NCBI RefSeq assembly: GCF_012163145.1 | Contig: NZ_JAAVTX010000004.1 | Location: 620,001 to 684,000, forward strand | Source: Falsiroseomonas frigidaquae | GTDB lineage: Bacteria; Pseudomonadota; Alphaproteobacteria; Acetobacterales; Acetobacteraceae | DNA: 64,000 nt | Direction: 5' to 3' | In this document: in pieces, positions 24,778 through 33,926 of the stretch | Position numbering within the stretch: position 1 is the first letter of the stretch | Layout: each line of letters starts with the position of its first letter | Made by a program: the position numbers and the translations under genes | The notes under the pieces: model-generated | Told to the model about the DNA's origin: nothing | Database searches by the model: none | The model's input: the letters and a program-made list of their open reading frames with translations, nothing else

Positions 24778-25974
24778 ATGAACCCGGACACGCAGGCGCA
24801 GATCGCCCGGCTGCTGCCCGACCTGGTCGCCGTGCGGCGCGACATCCATGCCCATCCCGAACTCGGTATGGAGGAGACGCGCACCGCCGCCCTGGTTGCG
24901 GAGCGCCTGCGTGCGATGGGACTGGAGGTGACGGAGGGCGTCGGTCGCTTCGGCGTCGTCGGCACGCTGCGCGGGCGGCGTCCGGGCCAGGGCGCCATCG
25001 GCCTGCGCGCCGACATGGATGCACTGGCACTGACCGAGCAGACGGACCTGCCCTACGCCTCCACGGCGTCGGGCCGCATGCATGCCTGCGGCCATGACGG
25101 CCACACGACCATGCTGCTCGGCGCGGCACAGATCCTTGCCGATGATCCCGACTTCGCCGGGACGGTCCACTTCCTGTTCCAACCGGCGGAAGAAGGCCGC
25201 GGCGGTGCGAAGGCCATGCTCGACGACCAGCTGTTCGAGCGCTTCCCCTGTGATGCCGTCTACGGGATGCACAACATGCCGGGCCTGCCACTGGGGCAGT
25301 TCGCGCTGCGCAAGGGGCCGTTGATGGCCGGTTCCGGGCGGTGGATCACGACCTTCCGCGGCAAGGGCGGGCATGGCGGCAACTCGCCGCATCTGGCGAA
25401 TGACCTGGCGCTGGTCCAGGCCGTCTTCATCCAGATGCTGCAGGGCATCGTCAGCCGCAATGTGCCAGCGCTGGAGAGCGTGGTGGTCAGCGTCGGGCAC
25501 ATCGCCGGCGGCGCGCGGGAGGCGCTGAACGTCATGCCGGCGGAACTGGTCGTCGGTGGGACCATGCGCGCCTTCAACCCGGCCATGCAGGAACTGGTCG
25601 AACGCCGCATCCGCGAGCTCGCCGAACTGGCCGCGGCCAGCCAGGGTGCGACGGTGGAGGTGACCCTCTGGTGGAACGCCATTCCGCTGGTCAACCACGA
25701 GCGGGAGACGGAGGTGATGGCCGCGGCGGCGCGCGCCGTGGCGGGCGAGGACGGCGTGGATACCGCGACCCGCCCCGTCACGGGCGGCGAGGATTTTGCG
25801 TTCATGCTGAAGGCAAAGCCTGGTGCCTTCGTCTTCCTCGGCACCGGCACCGCGCCCGATGGAACGGCCCACGCGCTGCACTCGGCGCTCTATGATTTCA
25901 ACGATGCCGCGCTGCCGCATGGCGTGGCCTTCTGGGTCAGCCTGGTGCGGCAGGAGCTGGCTGCGACGGGCTGA
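24778..25974 (+). CDS. M20 family amidohydrolase (hippurate hydrolase/IAA-amino-acid hydrolase type)
   Basis: This 398-residue protein has the M20D metal set: ACGHDGHT (His), FLFQPAEEG (Glu pair), MHNMPG (His), TGGEDFAF (Glu) and the late ALHSALYDFND His. An early AVRRDIHAHPELGMEE motif is diagnostic of N-acyl-amino-acid or carboxypeptidase-like amidohydrolases. It hydrolyses N-acyl amino acids in the cytosol. It stands alone on the plus strand, convergent with a second, different M20 enzyme. Confidence 0.92.
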   Translation: MNPDTQAQIARLLPDLVAVRRDIHAHPELGMEETRTAALVAERLRAMGLEVTEGVGRFGVVGTLRGRRPGQGAIGLRADMDALALTEQTDLPYASTASGRMHACGHDGHTTMLLGAAQILADDPDFAGTVHFLFQPAEEGRGGAKAMLDDQLFERFPCDAVYGMHNMPGLPLGQFALRKGPLMAGSGRWITTFRGKGGHGGNSPHLANDLALVQAVFIQMLQGIVSRNVPALESVVVSVGHIAGGAREALNVMPAELVVGGTMRAFNPAMQELVERRIRELAELAAASQGATVEVTLWWNAIPLVNHERETEVMAAAARAVAGEDGVDTATRPVTGGEDFAFMLKAKPGAFVFLGTGTAPDGTAHALHSALYDFNDAALPHGVAFWVSLVRQELAATG

Positions 25975-26001
25975 ACACCTTCCCCAATGGCGGCGAACGG
26001 C

Positions 26002-26035
26002 GCCTCCCGCGCTCGCGCAACGGGCGCGGGGAGGC
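26002..26035. terminator. Bidirectional stem-loop between two M20 genes
   Basis: Arms GCCTCCCGCGC (26002-26012) and GCGCGGGGAGGC (26024-26035) pair over 11 bases with one extra G and an 11-base loop. It lies in the 82-base gap between convergent genes and is a likely terminator for both. No T-run follows. Confidence 0.45.
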
Positions 26036-26056
26036 AGGAGGCGCGAGGCTGCGAGC

Positions 26057-27460
26057 CTAGGAGGTGCGGCGGAACGCGGCGGCCGGCATCCGGCCGATTT
26101 CCGTCAGCAGCAGCGGCCAGAGGCGCAGGCCCTCGTCCAGCGAGGAAAGCCGGAAGAACTCATTCGGCGCATGTGCATCCTCATCGGCGCTGGCGAGGCC
26201 GAACATCAGGCTGTCCATGCCGAGGCTTTCCTGGAAGAGCGTCGTGATCGGCACCGTCCCGCCGAGGCGCATCACGGCCGGTTCCGCCCCCTTCTCCCGC
26301 CGCAGCACTGCCGATGCGGCGGCGCGCAGCGGGTGGTCGGCGCCGAGCGTATAGGCACGCGTGCCCCCCGGGCTGTAGTGGAACTCGAGCGCCACCCCAT
26401 TCGGGGCGTGACGTTCGAGATGCGCCTTCACCGCCGCCTGCGCCGCCGCCGGGTCCTGGCCGGGCACCAGGCGCATCGTCAGCTTTGCATGCGCCTCGGC
26501 CGGCGTGACGGTCTTTCCGCCGCGGCCCGTATAGCCACCCCACATCCCATTGACCTCGACGGACGGGCGGAGCGTCGTGCGCTCACGCACCGTATAGGCG
26601 GGGTCTCCAAAGGGGGCGGCACCGAACTCCGCATACCAGGCTGGCTCATCCAGAGGGAGCGAGGCGGATTCGACGCGCAGGGCGTTGGTGAGCGGCCCTG
26701 CCCCGGCCTGGAAGCCCTCGACGACGACACGGCCGTCATCGTCGTGCAGCGTCGCGACAAGGCGCGCCATCTCATGCAGGGCGTTGCGCATGGCGCCACC
26801 GACCTTGCCCGAATGCGCGTCCTTCTTCGCGGTGCGCAGGCTGAACTGCAGCGCGGTGATGCCGCGGCAGCCGATGTTGAGCACCGGCACCTTGCCGGCG
26901 GCGCCGCCGCCATCGGCCGACAGCATGGCATCGGCCGCCAGCAGCCCGCGATGCGCCTCGATCAGTGCCGGCAGGCTCGGACTGCCCACCTCCTCCTCGC
27001 CCTCGAGGAACAGCTTGACGTTGACCGGGCAACCACCCTCGACAGCCAGGAAGGCCGCCACCGTTTCGATGGCAATGGTGGTGGAGCCCTTCACGTCGCT
27101 CGCACCGCGCGCATAGATCCGGCCATCGCGGAGCGTCGGCTCGAAGGGCGGCGACTGCCAGAGCTCGAGCGGGTCAGCCGGCTGAACGTCGTAGTGGCCA
27201 TAGATCATGATGGTGGGCTTGTCCGGACCCGCGCCGGTCCAGGCGCCGTAGACCGCCGGCTGGCCGGCCGGCGCATCCAGCAGCTGGACATCCTGCATGC
27301 CGATCACCCGCAGCCGGTCGAGCAGGAACTCACGGGCGCCGCGCATGCCCTCGGCGAAAGCCGGGTCCGTGCTGACCGAGGGGAAGCGGATCAGCGTCAA
27401 CAGCCTTTCGAGGATCGCTTCCCTCTGGCCTGCGAGGTGCTGCGCGACGCGTTCGCTCAT
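26057..27460 (-). CDS. M20 family dipeptidase/peptidase
   Basis: This 467-residue protein has IYGHYDVQPADP (metal His), YARGASDVKG (bridging Asp), LFLEGEEEVGSP (catalytic Glu pair) and a dimerisation lid domain around residues 200-340. This matches the M20 dipeptidase (carnosinase/DapE-like) group rather than the aminoacylase group of its convergent neighbour. The ATG at 27460 has GGAG nine bases upstream; a longer frame to 28213 crosses the divergent M81 gene and is rejected. It likely hydrolyses small peptides. Confidence 0.9.
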   Translation of the reverse strand: MSERVAQHLAGQREAILERLLTLIRFPSVSTDPAFAEGMRGAREFLLDRLRVIGMQDVQLLDAPAGQPAVYGAWTGAGPDKPTIMIYGHYDVQPADPLELWQSPPFEPTLRDGRIYARGASDVKGSTTIAIETVAAFLAVEGGCPVNVKLFLEGEEEVGSPSLPALIEAHRGLLAADAMLSADGGGAAGKVPVLNIGCRGITALQFSLRTAKKDAHSGKVGGAMRNALHEMARLVATLHDDDGRVVVEGFQAGAGPLTNALRVESASLPLDEPAWYAEFGAAPFGDPAYTVRERTTLRPSVEVNGMWGGYTGRGGKTVTPAEAHAKLTMRLVPGQDPAAAQAAVKAHLERHAPNGVALEFHYSPGGTRAYTLGADHPLRAAASAVLRREKGAEPAVMRLGGTVPITTLFQESLGMDSLMFGLASADEDAHAPNEFFRLSSLDEGLRLWPLLLTEIGRMPAAAFRRTS

Positions 27461-27809
27461 GGACGGTTCTCCGGGTTGCCTGGCCACAGTAGAGCCGGCG
27501 CCCCGGTTGTGCCACGGGTCGGACCGCGCCCGCGGCCATGGGGCGGCTGCCGTGGTAATGCCGACCTCGGTCGGTGAACGCGCAGCCATCCGTCGCATCG
27601 GCGATCGCCGGCCACACACCGCCAGAACGACCACGCACTTCCTCGGTCCCCGATCGTATGCAAAAGGGATCTCGCCCACACCGGATTGATGCCGCGCACG
27701 CGAGCGGGCATGCTTCCGCGCGCATGACCCAGCGCCCCGATCCCGGCATCCTCGACATGCCGCAATCCACCCCGATCGCCCGCCCTTCCGCTGCTCGCCG
27801 GGTGGCACC
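27461..27809. other. Divergent control region between M20 and M81 genes
   Basis: This 349-base stretch has no recognisable gene. Short open frames on both strands lack family motifs. It must hold promoters for the minus-strand peptidase and probably the plus-strand M81 gene. An inverted repeat at 27561-27574 is the only clear symmetric element I noticed. Confidence 0.5.
27561..27574. promoter_or_regulatory. CCGACC-TC-GGTCGG inverted repeat
   Basis: Perfect six-base arms around a TC spacer lie midway between divergent genes. The arms equal the inner half-sites of the TetR-type palindromes at 32638, 42617 and 45544, but those have no spacer. It may be a separate regulator's operator. Confidence 0.3.
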
Positions 27810-29306
27810 ATGATGCGGGCCGCCGTCGCGAGCTTCGAATTCGAAGGCAACAGCCTGTCGCTGCGCGTAACGCGGCGCGCGGATTTCGAACGCAGCGGAA
27901 TCTTCGAGAGCGCCGCTCTGCTTGAAGCGGCGGCAGGCAAGGACCTGGCCCTGACTGGCGGCATCGACACCCTGCGCGCCGCCGGCATGGAACTTGTGCC
28001 GGTCTTCGCCGCCAAGGGCGGTGCCGGCGGGCATATCGAGGATTCCTTCTTCGCCGAAGCACGCAGCCGCATCGTGGAAGGCATCGCTGCGGCCCTGCCG
28101 CTGCAGGGCGTGTACATCGCGATGCATGGCGCCATGATCTGCGCCGAGGAGAAGGACCCGGAAGGCGCCATCCTGGCCGCGCTGCGCGCGCGCATCGGGC
28201 CGGGGATTCCCATTGCCGTCAGCCTCGACCTGCATGCTCATGTCACGCACCGCATGGCGGCAGCGGCCGACATCATCGTGGGCTACGAGACCTACCCGCA
28301 TGTGGATGCGTATCGCACCGGCGCCTGCGCCGCCGGCCTGCTGGTGCGTACCATGCAGGGCGCGATCAGGCCCCTCACCCGCATCCGCAAGTACAATGCC
28401 ATCGTCCCCGTGCTCGGCGGTGCCACGCTCGGCGATGCGCCGATGGCCCAGGTGGCCGCGGAGGCGCGTGCCCTGGAAGCCGCGGGGCGCGCCCTGTCCG
28501 TCAGCTACTTCCCGGTGCAGCCCTGGCTCGACATGGCAGATGTCGGCATCACCGGCGTCGCCGTGACGGATGCCGATGCGCCGGCCGCCGATGCGGCGGC
28601 GCAGGCGATCCTGGATGCGATGTGGACGCGCCGGCGGGACTTCGAACTGCCCGCGCTAATTCCGGCCGAGGCGGTGCAGGAGGCACTGCGCCGCGAAGGC
28701 CGCACGTTGCTGATCGATGCGCCGGATTCCATCGGCGCAGGCGCATCCGGCGATGCGCCGGCGCTGCTCGCCGCGCTGCTGGCGCATGCGCCCGAGGTTG
28801 AATCGGCGCTCTGCATCGTCGACCCGGGCGCGGCGGCCAAGGCCGGTGAACTGGGCGAAGGCGCCGAGGCCATCTTCGAAATCGGTGCCTGGCAGGATCG
28901 GCGCTGGTTCAAGCCGGTGCCCGTGACGGCGCGCGTGGAACGGCTGTGCGACGGCCTGTTCACCTATCGCGGCGGGCCGGTCGGCGGCGCGACTGGCAGG
29001 CTCGGGCCCAGCGCGGTGCTGCGCGCCGGCGGCCTGCGCATCCTGGTCACCACCCACGCCGTGTACGAACACATGGACGAGCATTACGCCGCCTGCGGCA
29101 TCGACATCGGCGGCTGCAGGCTGGTCTCGTTCAAGAACCTGATGAACTACCAGAAGCTGCTGGGCCCGGGGGTCGGCTTCATCGCGCTGCACGGCCCCGG
29201 CGGCGCGCCGCTGCGCCTGCAGGATGTGGCGTGGGAGAAGCGGCAGCGCCCCTTCTGGCCCGCCGAGGACATGCCGCAACCCGTGACCATCACGCGGGAT
29301 ACCTGA
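27810..29306 (+). CDS. M81 family metallopeptidase (MlrC-like)
   Basis: This 498-residue protein has N-terminal DUF1485 features (VAMHGAM-type motif YIAMHGAMICAEEKDPEG, then VSLDLHAHVTHRM and VGYETYPHVD). These are shared with the microcystinase MlrC family and carry probable zinc ligands. The C-terminal half has TTHAVYEHMDEHYAACGID. Family members are linked to degradation of peptides or other amide compounds, but few are characterised. Either of two adjacent ATGs (27810, 27813) may start it. It is followed 43 bases later by a binding protein, and a second M81 gene begins at 63590. Confidence 0.88.
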   Translation: MMRAAVASFEFEGNSLSLRVTRRADFERSGIFESAALLEAAAGKDLALTGGIDTLRAAGMELVPVFAAKGGAGGHIEDSFFAEARSRIVEGIAAALPLQGVYIAMHGAMICAEEKDPEGAILAALRARIGPGIPIAVSLDLHAHVTHRMAAAADIIVGYETYPHVDAYRTGACAAGLLVRTMQGAIRPLTRIRKYNAIVPVLGGATLGDAPMAQVAAEARALEAAGRALSVSYFPVQPWLDMADVGITGVAVTDADAPAADAAAQAILDAMWTRRRDFELPALIPAEAVQEALRREGRTLLIDAPDSIGAGASGDAPALLAALLAHAPEVESALCIVDPGAAAKAGELGEGAEAIFEIGAWQDRRWFKPVPVTARVERLCDGLFTYRGGPVGGATGRLGPSAVLRAGGLRILVTTHAVYEHMDEHYAACGIDIGGCRLVSFKNLMNYQKLLGPGVGFIALHGPGGAPLRLQDVAWEKRQRPFWPAEDMPQPVTITRDT

Positions 29307-29349
29307 CGCGGCGCCACCGCCTTGCTGCAACGAGAAAAAGGAGACCGTC

Positions 29350-30927
29350 ATGCTCAACCGGAGGACCTTCCTGGGCTCTACCGCGGCCGTGCCGTTCCTG
29401 TCCCTGCCGGCGGTGGCACAGAACCGGGCGCGTGTGCTGCGCTACGTGCCCGGCACCAACCTCACCGTGCTGGACCCGATCTTCACCCCCGCCGCCGTCA
29501 CCATCACCCATGGCTACTGCGTCTTCGACACGCTGTACGGCGTCGATGCGCAGATGAAGGCGGTGCCGCAGATGGCCGCCGGGCACAGCGTTTCCGATGA
29601 CGGGCTGACCTGGGAAATCACACTGCGCGACGGGCTGAAATTCCATGACGGCGAGCCGGTGCGGGCGCGCGATTGCGCCGCGAGCCTGGAGCGCTGGTCC
29701 AAGCGCGACAGCTTCGGCCAGGCGCTGGGCGCAGCGACCGAGAGCTTCGGCTTCAAGGACGACAAGACCATTGTCATCAAGCTGACCCGCCGCTTCGGAA
29801 GGCTGCTGGACGCGATCGGCAAGCCGCATTCCTCGCCCGCAATGATCATGCCGGAGCGCCTGGCCAAGACCAGCCCGACGGTGCAGGTGACGGAGATGGT
29901 CGGCTCCGGCCCCTTCCGCTTCGTGCAGGGCGAATACGTCTCCGGCTCGCGCATGGTGTACGAGAAATTCGCCGACTACGTGCCGCGCAGCGAGGCGCCG
30001 GCCTGGACCTCCGGCGGCAAGGTGGTGCATTTCGACCGGCTGGAATGGCAGGTGCTGCCCGACCCGGCGACGGCCGCGGCCGCGCTGCAGGCCGGCGAGG
30101 TGGATTGGCTGGCGACGGTGTTGCCGGACCTGGTGCCGACCATCAGCCGCAACCGCCAGCTTCGCCTGTTCCGTGGCGATCCCTATGGCGTGCAGTCGGT
30201 GCTGCGCTTCAACCATCTGCTCCCGCCCTTCGACAAGGTCGCGGTGCGCCAGGTGGTGCTGCGCGCGGTGGAACAGTTGCCCTTCATCCAGTCGATCACC
30301 GCACGGCCGGAAGATGGCGAGGTCTGCCGCTCCCTGTATCCCTGCGGCATGCCTGGCGTGACCGAGGTGGGCCAGGGCGTGATGGGCACGCTGGATGTCG
30401 AAGCGGCAAAGCGCGCCCTGGCCGCGGCCGGCTACAATGGCGAACGCATCGTCATCCTGAACCCGACCGACATCGCCACCATCAATGCCCACAGCCTGCT
30501 TGTAGGCGACCTGCTGCAGCGCATCGGCATGAATGTGGACATGCAATCGCTGGATTGGGGCACGGTGGTGCAGCGGCGCATCTCGAAGAACCCGGTCGAG
30601 CGGGGCGGCTGGAGCATCGCTTGCACCAACTGGCCGGCGATCTCGATCGACAACCCCGCCACCAACGCAACCACGCGCGGCCAGGGCGATTCCGGCTGGT
30701 GGGGCTGGTTCCGCGACGCGACGACGGAAGAGCTGGTGCAGAAATGGCTGAGCGCCGCCTCCGCCGAGGAGGCCAATGCCACCTTCCTGGCGGCGCAGCA
30801 GCGGGCGTTGGAGATGGTGCCCTCCGTCCCGCTTGGCCGCACCTTCTCCGACGGCGCGATGCGTGCCGACCTGCAGGGCGCGCTGGCGGGTTCCGTGCAG
30901 ATGTTCTGGAACGTGCGGCGCGGCTGA
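29350..30927 (+). CDS. ABC transporter substrate-binding protein, family 5
   Basis: This 525-residue protein has a Tat-like leader (LNRRTFLGSTAAVPFLSLPAVA). The family 5 core includes VLDPIFTPA, WEITLRDGLKFHDGEPVRARDCAASLERW and GSGPFRFVQGEYVSGSRMVYEKF. It should bind peptides or similar solutes in the periplasm. No ABC permease or ATPase genes follow; transcription appears to end at a hairpin at 30954. Its pairing with the M81 gene suggests peptide or amide import for that hydrolase. Confidence 0.92.
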   Translation: MLNRRTFLGSTAAVPFLSLPAVAQNRARVLRYVPGTNLTVLDPIFTPAAVTITHGYCVFDTLYGVDAQMKAVPQMAAGHSVSDDGLTWEITLRDGLKFHDGEPVRARDCAASLERWSKRDSFGQALGAATESFGFKDDKTIVIKLTRRFGRLLDAIGKPHSSPAMIMPERLAKTSPTVQVTEMVGSGPFRFVQGEYVSGSRMVYEKFADYVPRSEAPAWTSGGKVVHFDRLEWQVLPDPATAAAALQAGEVDWLATVLPDLVPTISRNRQLRLFRGDPYGVQSVLRFNHLLPPFDKVAVRQVVLRAVEQLPFIQSITARPEDGEVCRSLYPCGMPGVTEVGQGVMGTLDVEAAKRALAAAGYNGERIVILNPTDIATINAHSLLVGDLLQRIGMNVDMQSLDWGTVVQRRISKNPVERGGWSIACTNWPAISIDNPATNATTRGQGDSGWWGWFRDATTEELVQKWLSAASAEEANATFLAAQQRALEMVPSVPLGRTFSDGAMRADLQGALAGSVQMFWNVRRG

Positions 30928-30953
30928 GTTCAGCCCGGGGCGATATTCCCCCA

Positions 30954-30978
30954 CCGGTCGCGGCGGCGCCGCGACCGG
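30954..30978. terminator. Bidirectional stem-loop between convergent genes
   Basis: A perfect 11-base stem (CCGGTCGCGGC / GCCGCGACCGG) with a three-base loop lies in the 76-base gap between the plus-strand binding protein and the minus-strand HisD-like gene. It is a strong candidate shared terminator, though without a T-run. Confidence 0.55.
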
Positions 30979-31003
30979 CCGGACCGGGCCTCATGCCCCG
31001 GCT

Positions 31004-32281
31004 TCAACGCGGCAAGGGGCGAAGGCGCAGATCCGCGGTGCGGGCATGCCCCTCCATGCCCTCCAGCCGTGAGATGCGCGCGGTCACCTCGGCAACGGGC
31101 CGGGCCGCCTCCGCTGTGGTGCGTTGCCAGGTGACGGTCTTGAGGAACTTCAGCACCGAGAGCCCGCCCGTGTAGCGTGCCGCGCCGGATGTCGGCAGCA
31201 CATGGTTGGGGCCGGATGCCTTGTCGCCGAAGGCCACCGTGGTTTCCGCGCCAAGGAACAGCGACCCATAGGCCGTCAGCCGGCCAAGCCACCAGTCGAG
31301 GTCGCGGGCCTGGACATGCAGGTGTTCCGGCGCGTAGCGGTCCGCGACCGCGGCCATCGCCTCGCGGTTGTCGCAGAGCGTGACCTCCGCCATCCCGTCC
31401 CAGGCGGCGCGGGCGGAGGCCGCATTGGCCTCCGGCAGCGTCGCGATCAGGCGCGGCACGCCGGCGAGCACGGCCTCGGCCAGCGCGGCATCGTCGGTGA
31501 CCAGCCAGACCGGCGAATCCGCGCCATGTTCCATCTGGCCCACCATGTCCCAGGCGACTGTCTCGGCATCCGCCGAGGAGTCGGCGATGATCAGGGAATC
31601 GGTCGGGCCCGCCACCATGTCGATGCCGACGCGGCCGAATAGCTGGCGCTTCGCTTCCGCCACATAGGCATTGCCGGGACCCGCCAGCACATCGGCGGCC
31701 GGCAGGCCGAAGAAGCCGAAGGCGAGCGAGGCGATCGCCTGCACGCCGCCCATGCACAGGATCCGGTCGGCGCCGGCCAGGTGCATGGCGAAGACCATCT
31801 CGTCTGAAAGCCCCCCGGCGCCACGCGGCGGCGAACAGGCGGTGATCTGCCCCACCCCGGCAGCGCGCGCCGTGGTCACCGTCATCAGCGCCGAGGCGAT
31901 GTGGCTGAAGCGGCCGCCTGGCGCGTAGCAGCCTGCGGCGTTGACGGGGATGGAACGCTGGCCGGCGATGAAGCCTGGCGCCATCTCGATCTGCATGTCG
32001 GTCAGCGTGGCGCGCTGCGCTTCGGCGAAGCGACGGATATTGGCGTGGGCAAATCGGATATCCGCCTTGGCCTGCGCGTCCAGGCGCTGAACCGCCGCCT
32101 CGATCTGCGCCGGAGTCAGCAGCGGCTCGCCATGCCAGCCATCAAGCTCGCGCGCGAAGGCGAGGGCCGTCGCTTCGCCGCCGGCCTCGATCTCGCGGAG
32201 CATACGGGTCACGCGTTCCGGAACCGCCGCGTCCTGTTCCTGACGAAGCGGCTGGGCGGATTTCAGACGACGAGTGGCCAC
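31004..32281 (-). CDS. Histidinol dehydrogenase family protein
   Basis: This 425-residue protein keeps HisD active-site features: NAD region AGPGNAYVAEAKRQLFG, zinc ligands Gln and His in QMEHGADSP, Asp in FGDKASGPNH, the catalytic Glu-His in YAPEHLHVQ and the C-terminal His in MEGHARTADLR. HisD makes histidine from histidinol. No other his gene is present, and the neighbours are catabolic. It may instead be a paralogue acting on another secondary alcohol, such as the sulfopropanediol dehydrogenases of this family. It faces a divergent 475-base control region. Confidence 0.88.
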   Translation of the reverse strand: MATRRLKSAQPLRQEQDAAVPERVTRMLREIEAGGEATALAFARELDGWHGEPLLTPAQIEAAVQRLDAQAKADIRFAHANIRRFAEAQRATLTDMQIEMAPGFIAGQRSIPVNAAGCYAPGGRFSHIASALMTVTTARAAGVGQITACSPPRGAGGLSDEMVFAMHLAGADRILCMGGVQAIASLAFGFFGLPAADVLAGPGNAYVAEAKRQLFGRVGIDMVAGPTDSLIIADSSADAETVAWDMVGQMEHGADSPVWLVTDDAALAEAVLAGVPRLIATLPEANAASARAAWDGMAEVTLCDNREAMAAVADRYAPEHLHVQARDLDWWLGRLTAYGSLFLGAETTVAFGDKASGPNHVLPTSGAARYTGGLSVLKFLKTVTWQRTTAEAARPVAEVTARISRLEGMEGHARTADLRLRPLPR

Positions 32282-32756
32282 GGCAGAACTCCAGCTTCAA
32301 CCTGGGGCGCATGGTCAGGCCAAATGCCTCCGCCTGGAAGCCCTCCCGTGGCGGTGACCCCTCATCATATCGGCACCGGCGTGCCGCGCAGCATATGTGG
32401 GGGCTCTGGGCCGTTGATGACGCGGCCATTGGTGAAGCTGCCGCTCCGATGTGGGGCACGAACGCCTTCAACACGGTGTCGCGAGAGCGGCAGCGACCGC
32501 CAATCGGGCGAGCGTGCGCATGCATGGGAAAAAGGGGTGCGCAGTCGGACCTTCGGATCAGGCAGCCCCCCCTCGATCTCGGGCTCGCCCCGCACAACAA
32601 GGCTTGTCGTACCAGATGAATGCTGCTTAGCTTTCTCCCGACCGACCGGTCGGCCGAAGGCAGGTCAGCCATCGAAGGGGGAAGCTACCTGATGAAATCG
32701 GGAGCAAGTGAACGTCAGTGCGCCAATGCCATATCCATGCCTCAAGAGGCGCGGTG
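32282..32756. other. Control region between HisD-like gene and the CoA-pathway operon
   Basis: This 475-base divergent spacer contains the first TetR-type palindrome (32638-32657). It has no intact gene. A minus-strand frame ending at 32365 reads SGSFTNGRVINGPEPPHML, faintly like the end of a Rieske domain, but no cluster-binding Cys-His motifs are seen. Some sequence here may be decayed. Confidence 0.5.
32638..32657. promoter_or_regulatory. TetR operator candidate, site 1
   Basis: CCGACCGACCGGTCGGCCGA matches the 20-base palindrome at 42617 in 18 of 20 positions, with a perfect 12-base core CCGACCGGTCGG. It lies about 100 bases upstream of the thiolase-like gene. It probably controls the operon 32757-41874 through the TetR protein encoded at 41950. 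Confidence 0.65.
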
Positions 32757-33926
32757 GTGACCGTGCGAGGCGCTGCCTGCATCGTGGGCGCATACGAGCA
32801 TCCGACGCGGAAGGCGCCGGACACGTCGCTGGCCCAGCTGCATGCGGAGGTGGCACTCGGCGCCCTGGCCGATGCCGGGCTCACGCTGCGCGACGTCGAC
32901 GGCTACTTCTGTGCCGGTGATGCGCCGGGCCTCGGCCCGCTCTCGATGGTGGATTATCTCAACCTGCGCGTCCGGCATGTCGATTCCACCGATGTCGGCG
33001 GCTCCTCCTACCTTCTGCATGTGTCGCATGCCGCGCAGGCCATCGCCGCCGGGAAGTGCGACATCGCGCTGATCACGCTGGCCGGCCGTCCGCGCAGTGA
33101 GGGCGTTGCCACCGGCACCACGGCGCGCGCGGGCAATCCGGCGCAGCCGGATGTGCAGTGGGAATATCCCTACGGCCCCACCATCGCGAACATGTACGCG
33201 ATGTGCGCGACGCGCCACATGCATGAGTTCGGCACCACCTCCGAACAACTCGCCTGGATCAAGGTCGCCGCCAGTCACCATGCGCAGCACAACCCCCACG
33301 CCATGCTGCGGGACGTGGTGACGGTGGAGGATGTGGTGAATTCGCCGCTGGTTGCCGCCCCGCTGCACCGGCTGGATTGCTGCGTCATCAGCGATGGCGG
33401 CGGCGCATTGGTGGTCGCGCGGCCGGAGATCGCGCGCAGCCTCAAGCGCCCGGTCGTCATGCTGCGCGGCGCCGGTGAAGCAGTGAAGGGCCAGATGGGT
33501 GGGGATGTGGACCTCACCTTCACCGGCGCACGCTGGTCCGGCCCGCGCGCCTTTGCCGAGGCCGGCGTGACGCCCGCCGATATCCGCTACGCCAGCATCT
33601 ATGACAGCTTCACCATCACTGTGCTCATGCAGCTCGAGGATCTGGGCTTCTGCGAGAAGGGACAGGGCGGCCGCTTCGTCGCCGATGGCAACCTCATCTC
33701 CGGCGTCGGCCGCCTGCCCTTCAACACGGATGGCGGCGGGCTCTGCAACAACCATCCCTCCAACCGCGGCGGCATGACCAAGGTGATCGAAGCGGTGCGG
33801 CAATTGCGCGGAGAGGCGCATCCGGCCGTGCAGGTGAAGGATTGTGCGCTGGCGCTGGCGCATGGCACCGGCGGGTCCCTTGGCACCCGCCATGGCAGCG
33901 CAACCCTGATCCTGGAGCGGATGTGA
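32757..33926 (+). CDS. Thiolase-like protein (lipid-transfer/retro-aldolase type)
   Basis: This 389-residue protein has a thiolase fold (IVGAYEHPTRKAP, YDSFTITVLMQLEDLGFC, NTDGGGLCNNHPSNRGG, LAHGTGGSLG). The nucleophilic Cys expected near residue 75 is absent: the segment reads DSTDVGGSSYLL. This, and the DUF35 gene overlapping it by GTGA, match steroid side-chain aldolase partners (Ltp2/ChsH2 type) better than true thiolases. The GTG at 32757 with AAGAGG seven bases upstream is preferred; GTGs at 32718, 32754 and 32763 are alternatives. It is first in the TetR-linked operon. Confidence 0.85.
   Translation: MTVRGAACIVGAYEHPTRKAPDTSLAQLHAEVALGALADAGLTLRDVDGYFCAGDAPGLGPLSMVDYLNLRVRHVDSTDVGGSSYLLHVSHAAQAIAAGKCDIALITLAGRPRSEGVATGTTARAGNPAQPDVQWEYPYGPTIANMYAMCATRHMHEFGTTSEQLAWIKVAASHHAQHNPHAMLRDVVTVEDVVNSPLVAAPLHRLDCCVISDGGGALVVARPEIARSLKRPVVMLRGAGEAVKGQMGGDVDLTFTGARWSGPRAFAEAGVTPADIRYASIYDSFTITVLMQLEDLGFCEKGQGGRFVADGNLISGVGRLPFNTDGGGLCNNHPSNRGGMTKVIEAVRQLRGEAHPAVQVKDCALALAHGTGGSLGTRHGSATLILERM

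Noticed and set aside
24454-25920. A 488-residue minus-strand frame opposite the M20 amidohydrolase
   Set aside because: Most of it is a shadow of the M20 gene. Only the last 60 or so residues, beyond that gene, look like real sequence, and these are treated as the DsbA-like remnant.
32365-32470. Minus-strand segment GSFTNGRVINGPEPPHML, reminiscent of a Rieske-domain end
   Set aside because: No Cys-x-His cluster motifs occur upstream in any frame, so a Rieske protein cannot be supported.
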